A DNA stretch of 11,579 bases from Oligoflexales bacterium (GTDB taxonomy: Bacteria; Bdellovibrionota; Oligoflexia; Oligoflexales; Oligoflexaceae): positions 1 to 11,579 of the forward strand of contig JADFZC010000051.1 in assembly GCA_015232735.1 (NCBI GenBank), given 5' to 3'. The notes below the pieces were generated by a model. It worked only from the letters and a program-made list of their open reading frames with translations. It was not told the DNA's origin and did not search any database. Positions 6,739 to 11,579 of this stretch are shown piece by piece (position 1 is the first letter of the stretch; every line of letters begins with the position of its first letter). The position numbers were made by a program, and so were the translations under genes.

Positions 6739-6776
6739 CTGTCAGCTTTTTGGCCTAAGAGCTGACAGCTTTTTGG
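6739..6776 (+). promoter_or_regulatory. Terminator-like hairpin in the leader of the methyltransferase gene
   Basis: CTGTCAGCT (6739-6747) and AGCTGACAG (6760-6768) pair perfectly over nine bases around a 12-nt loop, followed by CTTTTTGG. An 11-bp direct repeat, cagctttttgg, starts at 6743 and again at 6766. The loop sequence CCTAAG (6754-6759) is complementary to CTTAGG (6793-6798), which abuts the Shine-Dalgarno sequence, so a second fold competing with the hairpin is possible. It is either a terminator of upstream transcription or an attenuator; the sequence cannot tell which. Confidence 0.5.
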
Positions 6777-6806
6777 TTTTGGCTAAAGCCGGCTTAGGAG
6801 AATGCA

Positions 6807-7628
6807 TTGTTTGCTTCAGTACGGGATTTTAAAAACAGGATTGATTATTCCATAAGAAATGCCATATGTCTGTCACGAGGGGGTTATTCCGAGAGCGGCA
6901 CAACACTGGAACTTGCAGTCAGCAGATATGGCCTGAATGAAACAAAGTTACTTCATGAGTTATGCTCCAGGTACCATTTTTATAAATATTTAAATAAATT
7001 GGCCGAGACAAGCCTCCTTGATAATCTGTCCCACCTTTTGCTTCTTGACAGGATCAGCAGTAATTTTGCCGTAGAGGCTCCCGCCGTTGAAACCATTCTC
7101 GACGTAGGTTCCAAGAATTTTTGTTATTGTCTGGCCATCAGGGAGTTTTTTTATAGGCTTAAAGCATCTTCCTCTGGATGTCCCGCGGAGGGTGAGAATA
7201 TTGAGATAACAGGTATTGAAATAGATCCTCACAGGATGTACAGCAATTTATATTGCAGGAAGGCCTATGCCGAGTATTATATGAAGTTATGCCCATCAGC
7301 GGTTTTTCTTGAAGGTGATTTTACTACATTTGAATTTAACAAAAAGTTTGATCTGATAACAAATTTTTATCCCTTTGTGGTCTCCGGGCCTCTTGTTGAC
7401 TGGGGACTGCCAAAGCGGTTTTTTAATCCGGCCGGTATGATTAAACGGGTTGTGGAACTTCTAAGGGCTGACGGGCTGTATTTTATGACGAATGTTTCCC
7501 AAAGGGAATTTGATGCAGCCGATGGGCTTTTGAAGGACAGGTTTTTCCCCGTGGAAAAGATTCGGGTGGTCAGCGAATTGACTGGAATTGATCCTGTTTT
7601 TGTTTCGCTTTACAAGAAGATCGGCTAG
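6807..7628 (+). CDS. Class I SAM-dependent methyltransferase-like protein
   Basis: The product has 273 residues. The start is TTG 6807, six bases after TAGGAG; the nearby ATG at 6802 is out of frame and soon reaches a stop. Residues 97-104 (ILDVGSKN) form a motif-I strand and loop, ITGIEIDPH at 134-142 the acidic end of strand 2, FLEGDFTTF at 167-175 the motif-II/III region, and FDLITNFYPF at 181-190 strand 4. This order is that of a Rossmann-fold methyltransferase. The glycine-rich loop is unusual (DVGSKNF rather than DVGCGxG), so substrate and even activity are open. The N-terminal 90 residues are a mostly helical extension without a family I recognise. The gene is not in an operon, and its last 59 bp overlap the 3' end of nusB on the other strand. 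Confidence 0.8.
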   Translation: MFASVRDFKNRIDYSIRNAICLSRGGYSESGTTLELAVSRYGLNETKLLHELCSRYHFYKYLNKLAETSLLDNLSHLLLLDRISSNFAVEAPAVETILDVGSKNFCYCLAIREFFYRLKASSSGCPAEGENIEITGIEIDPHRMYSNLYCRKAYAEYYMKLCPSAVFLEGDFTTFEFNKKFDLITNFYPFVVSGPLVDWGLPKRFFNPAGMIKRVVELLRADGLYFMTNVSQREFDAADGLLKDRFFPVEKIRVVSELTGIDPVFVSLYKKIG

Positions 7629-8055
7629 AGTCGAGCTCGTGCCAGTAACTGTCCAAAATCGCATTTACAAAAGCACCGGAGTTCTTGGTACCGAATTTTT
7701 TTGCGATCTCAATTGCCTCGTTAATGATAACCTTATAAGGTGCGCTTTTCTCATTCATCTCGTATGTTGCGATTCTAAGGATAAGCCTGTCGGTTGTTGG
7801 CATTCTTTCAAGTCGCCAGTTCCTGGAATGTTCGTTTATTTTCTCATCGAGAGCTTTTCTGTTTTGAAGGCTTCCCATGGACAGTATCTTCGTATGGCAT
7901 GCTACATCATCCGGCAGTTTTAAGTAACTTGCAAAGTGGGTGAAATGCGCTTCGGAAAAGTGATATAGTTTCTCACACTCGCACTGGTATAAAAACTTGA
8001 CTGCGTACTCTCTTGCCGCTGATTTGGGATGTTCGATTTTCGTTTCCGTATTCAA
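7570..8055 (-). CDS. nusB: Transcription antitermination factor NusB
   Basis: NusB binds boxA RNA with NusE (S10) in the antitermination complex that acts on rRNA operons. The 161-residue helical product has the N-terminal SAAREYAVKFLYQCE (12-26), the central NWRLERMPTTDRLILRIATYEM (79-100) and the C-terminal INEAIEIAKKFGTKNSGAFVNAILD (111-135), all diagnostic. The core ends near residue 140; the last 20 polar residues (SSRSSCKAKQKQDQ) are a tail encoded in the part that overlaps the convergent methyltransferase gene. The start is TTG 8055 with AAGGA upstream. It lies 13 bp after ribH, the usual ribH-nusB order. Confidence 0.95.
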   Translation of the reverse strand: MNTETKIEHPKSAAREYAVKFLYQCECEKLYHFSEAHFTHFASYLKLPDDVACHTKILSMGSLQNRKALDEKINEHSRNWRLERMPTTDRLILRIATYEMNEKSAPYKVIINEAIEIAKKFGTKNSGAFVNAILDSYWHELDSSRSSCKAKQKQDQFQSIR

Positions 8056-8068
8056 ATATGTCTTTCCT

Positions 8069-8506
8069 TCAAAAAGGTAAATTCTTTATTGTTTCAGCCA
8101 TCAGGATAGCTGTGCCCGCTGCGTCAGCCCCTTTGTTGCCGTGTTTCAGGCCGGCCCTGTTAAGTGCCTGTTCGACTGTATCGGTTGTCAAAATTCCAAA
8201 TATTACAGGTACCCCTGTTTCGATGGATACCCGCATAAGTCCGGATGCCGCTTCTCCCGCGACGTAATCAAAATGCGGAGTGTCTCCTCTTATTACCGCT
8301 CCCAGTGCGACAATCGCATCATAACGGCCGCTTCTTCCCGCTTTGGCTGCAATAACAGGAACCTCAAATGCGCCAGGTACCCAGACTATGTCGAGACACT
8401 CACCCTCCTTTATTCCGGCTTTTAGAAAGGTATCCTTTGCCCCCTTCAGGAGAGACTCCGTTATCATTTCATTGAAACGGCTTGCGATTATCAGATAGCG
8501 ACTCAT
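8069..8506 (-). CDS. ribH: 6,7-dimethyl-8-ribityllumazine synthase RibH
   Basis: Lumazine synthase joins 5-amino-6-ribitylaminouracil and 3,4-dihydroxy-2-butanone 4-phosphate, the penultimate step of riboflavin synthesis, in pentamers or 60-mers. Motifs seen are SRFNE (9-13), VPGAFEVP (43-50), GAVIRGDTPHFDYV (69-82) with the catalytic His78, and FGILTTDTVEQALNRAG (103-119). At 145 residues it is slightly short at the N terminus compared with many homologues but contains the whole fold core. Its ATG overlaps the ribBA stop (ATGA), so the two are translationally coupled, and nusB follows. Confidence 0.97.
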   Translation of the reverse strand: MSRYLIIASRFNEMITESLLKGAKDTFLKAGIKEGECLDIVWVPGAFEVPVIAAKAGRSGRYDAIVALGAVIRGDTPHFDYVAGEAASGLMRVSIETGVPVIFGILTTDTVEQALNRAGLKHGNKGADAAGTAILMAETIKNLPF

Positions 8507-9711
8507 GATTTTACGGCCTCGTAGCTGTCATAAAAGTTGGCGGGTTCATAGCGCGAATATGGCGCCATGAGTTTTACTTCGGTGATTTCAAGTCCAAAAC
8601 CCGACAGTTTATATGACTGTCCCGGGGTTGATGTATGGACTCTCATTCTGTTTATTCCAAGAGATCTGATTATCTGTGCGCCGGTCCCAAGCATTTTCAT
8701 GTTGAAGCTGTATTGTTCCTGGCTGGACCGTTCGGTCTGTTGGGTATCCAGAAACAACTGATTAAGATCGTCTTCAAAAATGCGGTTTCCGTCCTCTGAT
8801 TTTTGAAGATATATCAGAACTGAATAAATCGAGTCAGCAAGCATCCTGAGGCCGTAATCAATCTTGTATCCGGATGATTTTTCTCTGTCTCCCAGGACAT
8901 CGGCCAGCTGCTTTTGAGCGTGTACCCTCACGTCCACAATTTCATCCTTGAAGCTTTCTTCTCCCCTGATAATTGCTAGATGTTTCAGTCCGTCAATTTT
9001 GTTTCGAAAAAGAACGGAATCAAAAATACCGTAAGGCGTTTTTATCGGTTTGCGCCCGATCTCTTCAATATAGGACTCTTTCAGGAGCCTGTATGTGATC
9101 AGATCGGCGATGGTCACTATGGGAACGTTGTGCTTTGTTGAGAATTTCTCCAGGTCCGGCATCCTTGACATCGTACCATCCTCATTCATGATCTCACATA
9201 TCACTCCTGCAGGGGTCAAGCCTGCCAGCCGGGCGAGATCAACGGAACCTTCGGTATGTCCGGCTCTTCTGAGGACACCGCCAGGTCTTGCCTTGATAGG
9301 AAAAATATGGCCTGGGACAACAATATCGTCAGGAACTGAAGCCGGATCAATCGCTACCTTTATTGTTCTTGCCCTGTCTGCTGCTGAGATGCCTGTTGTA
9401 ACTCCTGTTCTTGCCTCGATGCTTACTGTAAAAGCTGTCTCTTTTTCGGGCTGGCGGCGTGTCGAGTCGGTCATCATGGGCAGATTCAGACGGCCTACGA
9501 TTTGAGGTTCCAGGGTAAGACAGATAAGTCCCCTCGCCTGCCTTGCCATGAAATTTATATGTTCCGGGGTTACATAGTCTGCCGCAAATACCAGATCTCC
9601 TTCGTTTTCCCTGTCTTCGTCATCGACAAGAATGATCATCCCGCCTCTTTTTATAATGGAAACAGCCTTAAGTACGCTTGATATTGCTTTTTCGTGCTGA
9701 GTAGTACCCAT
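8503..9711 (-). CDS. ribBA: 3,4-dihydroxy-2-butanone 4-phosphate synthase with degenerate GTP cyclohydrolase II domain (RibBX-like)
   Basis: The N-terminal domain (about 1-208) is a complete RibB that converts ribulose 5-phosphate to DHBP: VDDEDRENEGD (29-39), the TAFTVSIEARTGVTTGISA segment (92-110), GHTEGSVDLARLAGL (151-165) and VICEIMNEDGTMSR (170-183). The C-terminal half (about 220-402) still follows the GTP cyclohydrolase II outline, for instance VRVH (261-264), LGTGAQIIRSLGI (341-353) and SGFGLEI (370-376). It has no cysteine anywhere after residue 208, so the zinc site CxxGDxxxSxxCxC is gone, and the YLRQEGRG motif is changed to YLQKSEDG. It should therefore lack GTP cyclohydrolase II activity, as reported for RibBX hybrids in some proteobacteria. 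The start ATG follows AAGGA. Upstream is a 215-bp spacer; ribH follows with a four-base overlap. Confidence 0.93.
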   Translation of the reverse strand: MGTTQHEKAISSVLKAVSIIKRGGMIILVDDEDRENEGDLVFAADYVTPEHINFMARQARGLICLTLEPQIVGRLNLPMMTDSTRRQPEKETAFTVSIEARTGVTTGISAADRARTIKVAIDPASVPDDIVVPGHIFPIKARPGGVLRRAGHTEGSVDLARLAGLTPAGVICEIMNEDGTMSRMPDLEKFSTKHNVPIVTIADLITYRLLKESYIEEIGRKPIKTPYGIFDSVLFRNKIDGLKHLAIIRGEESFKDEIVDVRVHAQKQLADVLGDREKSSGYKIDYGLRMLADSIYSVLIYLQKSEDGNRIFEDDLNQLFLDTQQTERSSQEQYSFNMKMLGTGAQIIRSLGINRMRVHTSTPGQSYKLSGFGLEITEVKLMAPYSRYEPANFYDSYEAVKS

Positions 9712-9926
9712 ACTTTTTCCTTGTAAGGTTAAATCTCGGGCTTTTTAGCAGAGGGCATGTAAAATGGCAAACTGTTCTGTAATAATTTTCCTAGGGTGTG
9801 GCTTTGGTTAATAGCCTTCCAATACCTGAAGCCAGAATATTCGAGAGAGATTGAATATTATGAAAACCAAACAATTTCAATAAAAAAATTTTTAACATAT
9901 TAAGGAGTGAGAATATAAATATACAG
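9712..9926. other. Spacer between nrdR and ribBA, probable ribBA promoter region
   Basis: This AT-rich spacer of 215 bp sits where related genomes usually have ribD and ribE. No remnant of either is visible, and the conserved elements of an FMN riboswitch are not present. It holds an inverted repeat, aatattc/gaatatt (9836-9842 and 9853-9859). A weak minus-strand -35/-10 pair, TTGAAA (9880-9875) and TATTCA (9857-9852), is a possible ribBA promoter. No GC-rich terminator is seen after nrdR. Confidence 0.45.
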
Positions 9927-10397
9927 TTAGAGGGTGCTTTCAGGCTTCACTTTCTTTAATTCATCAAGTTCGGAAATAAATTCATTTGTATCCTTGAAAT
10001 CCTTATAGATGGACGCAAATCTGACATATGCGACATGATCGACCTTTTTGAGTTTTTCTATGACCAAATCCCCTATTTTCTGGCTGGGAATGATTCTTTC
10101 ACCCTGCGATCTGATGAAATGTTCGACGTCGGCAACAAGTGATTCAATCTTTTCGATAGGAACCTGCCTTTTAATACAGGCAAAAGAGATTGCCTTTATT
10201 AACTTGTTCCTATCGAACTCCTCGTAACGATTATCTCTTTTTCTAACTTGAAAGATAAGTTCCTCTTCCTTTTCATAAGTGGTGAAACGGTAATTGCAGC
10301 TTAGGCAACATCTGCGCCTGCGCACACTTCGGCCTTCGTGACTCAGCCTGCTTTCGAGTACCTTTGTCTCGCTGTGATTGCATTTTGGGCATTTCAC
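9927..10397 (-). CDS. nrdR: Transcriptional repressor NrdR
   Basis: NrdR represses ribonucleotide reductase operons in response to ATP/dATP. The GTG start at 10397 gives M-KCPKCNHSETKVLESR, the invariant family N terminus, and a 156-residue protein of normal length; a longer frame reaches upstream into glyA but has no family support. The zinc ribbon has Cys3, Cys6, Cys31 and Cys34 (RRRCCLSCNYRFTTYE) with one extra cysteine at 30. An ATP-cone domain follows from about residue 49 (VRKRDNRYEEFDRNKLIKAI) to about 139 (YVRFASIYKDFKD). The start lies seven bases after the glyA stop, so the two genes form an operon. No NrdR box was recognised in the window. Confidence 0.95.
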   Translation of the reverse strand: MKCPKCNHSETKVLESRLSHEGRSVRRRRCCLSCNYRFTTYEKEEELIFQVRKRDNRYEEFDRNKLIKAISFACIKRQVPIEKIESLVADVEHFIRSQGERIIPSQKIGDLVIEKLKKVDHVAYVRFASIYKDFKDTNEFISELDELKKVKPESTL

Positions 10398-10404
10398 TGC
10401 TTTT

Positions 10405-11579
10405 CTATCTCCAATAGGGATAGAGTGGAAACTTGGAGGCCAATGACTCAACCTGTTTTTTGACTTCAGCCAATTTGGCATCGTTATCGATATTATCGAA
10501 AGCCTGTTTTATCCAGGAGGCTATCATTTTCATCTCTTCCGTTCCAAGCCCCCTGGTGGTAACCGCCGGTGTTCCTATCCTTATCCCGCTGGTAACAAAA
10601 GGGCTTCTCTTTTCATTGGGTACGGTGTTCTTATTTACTGTAATTGCGCAATTGCCAAGTGCAGCATCAAGTTTTTTACCGCTGACTTCGGTATCTGAAA
10701 GGTCTATCAAAATCAAATGATTGTCAGTTCCACCTGAAACAAGTTTGAAACCTGCGCTCTTCAGTGAATCGGCAAGCACTTTGGCATTTTGCAGCACCCG
10801 GCTCTGGTACTCCTTGAACTCAGGGCTGAGGGCTTCCTTGAAGCAGATCGCCTTGGCCGCGATGATGTGCTCAAGCGGTCCCCCCTGAATTCCAGGGAAA
10901 ACAGCCTTATTGATGTTGATATTTTCATCGTTCCAAAGGATCAGTCCGCCTCTGGGACCCCTAAGAGTCTTATGGGTGGTGGATGTGACTACATGGGCAT
11001 GCGGAATTGGGCTGGGATGGAGTCCGGCAGCGACAAGTCCGGCAATGTGTGCCATGTCAACCACAAGATATGCACCTACCGAATCCGCAATCTTTCTGAA
11101 TCTTTCGAAATCAAGAAATCTCGGGTAGGCACTTGCTCCTGCTATTATGACTTTCGGTTTCACCTCCCTGGCCACTTTTTCAAGTTCATCATAGTCTATT
11201 TTCTCGGTTTGAGTTGAAACTCTGTAAAAATGAGACTCATAGAGAAGCCCGGAAAAGTTCACCTTTGATCCATGGGTTAAATGGCCCCCATGTGAAAGGT
11301 CAAGACCGAGAATCCTGTCCCCTTTCTCCATCAGCGCAAGAAAGGCGGCTGCATTTGCCTGGGCACCCGAGTGCGGTTGTACGTTGGCAAATTTTGAACC
11401 GAATAGCTCAGTGACCCTTTTTATCGCCAGATTTTCAACCAGATCGACATTTTCACAGCCGCCGTAATATCGTTTCTCCGGCAGGCCCTCAGCATACTTG
11501 TTTGTCATAATGTTCCCCATGGCAGCGATAACCGCCGGGGATGCCATGTTTTCAGAAGCAATCAACTCCAGTCCATTTT
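10405..11579 (-). CDS. glyA: Serine hydroxymethyltransferase GlyA, N terminus outside window
   Basis: GlyA converts serine and tetrahydrofolate to glycine and methylene-tetrahydrofolate with PLP. The frame is open to the right edge ([16 protein letters not shown] at the visible start), so only about 25-30 N-terminal residues are missing. Family signatures are [49 protein letters not shown], and [12 protein letters not shown], whose Lys binds PLP. The protein ends in LYPYWR with the stop at 10405. It is the upstream partner of nrdR. The TTG within LELIASEN should not be taken as the start, because homologous sequence continues before it. Confidence 0.97.
   Translation of the reverse strand, partial: NGLELIASENMASPAVIAAMGNIMTNKYAEGLPEKRYYGGCENVDLVENLAIKRVTELFGSKFANVQPHSGAQANAAAFLALMEKGDRILGLDLSHGGHLTHGSKVNFSGLLYESHFYRVSTQTEKIDYDELEKVAREVKPKVIIAGASAYPRFLDFERFRKIADSVGAYLVVDMAHIAGLVAAGLHPSPIPHAHVVTSTTHKTLRGPRGGLILWNDENININKAVFPGIQGGPLEHIIAAKAICFKEALSPEFKEYQSRVLQNAKVLADSLKSAGFKLVSGGTDNHLILIDLSDTEVSGKKLDAALGNCAITVNKNTVPNEKRSPFVTSGIRIGTPAVTTRGLGTEEMKMIASWIKQAFDNIDNDAKLAEVKKQVESLASKFPLYPYWR

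Larger units (their letters stand above)
6362..6806. other. Divergent intergenic region between lipoprotein and methyltransferase genes
   Basis: The region separates two divergently transcribed genes, so it should hold both promoters. It is AT-rich. Visible elements are a sigma-54-like site on minus (6478-6493), an 18-bp palindrome (6591-6608), an inverted repeat agattc/gaatct (6624-6629 and 6642-6647), and a hairpin with direct repeats (6739-6776) directly before the methyltransferase start. No open frame here is convincing on either strand, and I see no clear plus-strand promoter. Confidence 0.6.

Noticed and set aside
9712..9926. FMN riboswitch before ribBA
   Set aside because: The conserved RFN elements (such as GGGGCAGGGTGAAATTCCC and the GGCGGT segment) are not present on the minus strand.
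10398..10481. Longer NrdR with a 28-residue N-terminal extension
   Set aside because: The extension lies within glyA and reads the wrong frame of it; NrdR proteins begin at MxCPxC, which GTG 10397 provides.

Overview
The window looks like ordinary chromosome of a Gram-negative bacterium. Two conserved gene clusters point to the Deltaproteobacteria in the broad sense (Desulfobacterota, Myxococcota, SAR324 and relatives): glmM-pdxJ-tsaE on the plus strand and glyA-nrdR-ribBA-ribH-nusB on the minus strand. The placement is an inference from gene order and from the lipoprotein signal; there is no rRNA or other marker here. Starts are ATG, GTG and TTG, and the intergenic stretches are AT-rich.

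Layout. 1-510 (+): 3' end of a protein built from exact 126-bp repeats with Asp-box (BNR-type) propeller motifs. 511-1107: about 600 bp with no convincing gene but two clear inverted repeats. 1108-3665 (+): a tightly coupled operon of glmM (cell-wall precursor), pdxJ (vitamin B6) and tsaE (tRNA t6A modification). glmM is interrupted by a one-base frame change near 1229-1231. 3673-4524 (-): an enoyl-CoA hydratase/isomerase family protein closest to methylglutaconyl-CoA hydratase. 4679-6361 (-): a predicted lipoprotein with a long Pro/Gly-rich linker and a C-terminal Hint (hedgehog/intein) autoprocessing domain, followed by a good intrinsic terminator and preceded by a candidate sigma-54 promoter. 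6362-6806: an intergenic region with an 18-bp palindrome and a hairpin just before the next gene. 6807-7628 (+): a class I SAM-dependent methyltransferase-like protein whose 3' end overlaps nusB in the opposite direction. 7570-9711 (-): nusB, ribH and ribBA. 9927-11579 (-): nrdR and glyA (glyA runs off the right edge).

How the genes fit together. The minus-strand cluster is the familiar glyA-nrdR-rib-nusB block, but ribD and ribE, usual members between nrdR and ribBA, are absent. A 215-bp spacer lies there instead, and no FMN riboswitch is visible. The second domain of RibBA has lost every cysteine, so this locus supplies DHBP synthase and lumazine synthase but probably no GTP cyclohydrolase II. 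The glmM operon also lacks acpS and nnr, which often sit between pdxJ and tsaE in related genomes.

The least ordinary item is the lipoprotein with a Hint domain. It has the architecture of an anchored protein that could cut itself at a defined cysteine. The rest is mostly housekeeping. I found no CRISPR array, tRNA, rRNA, intact mobile element or defence system.
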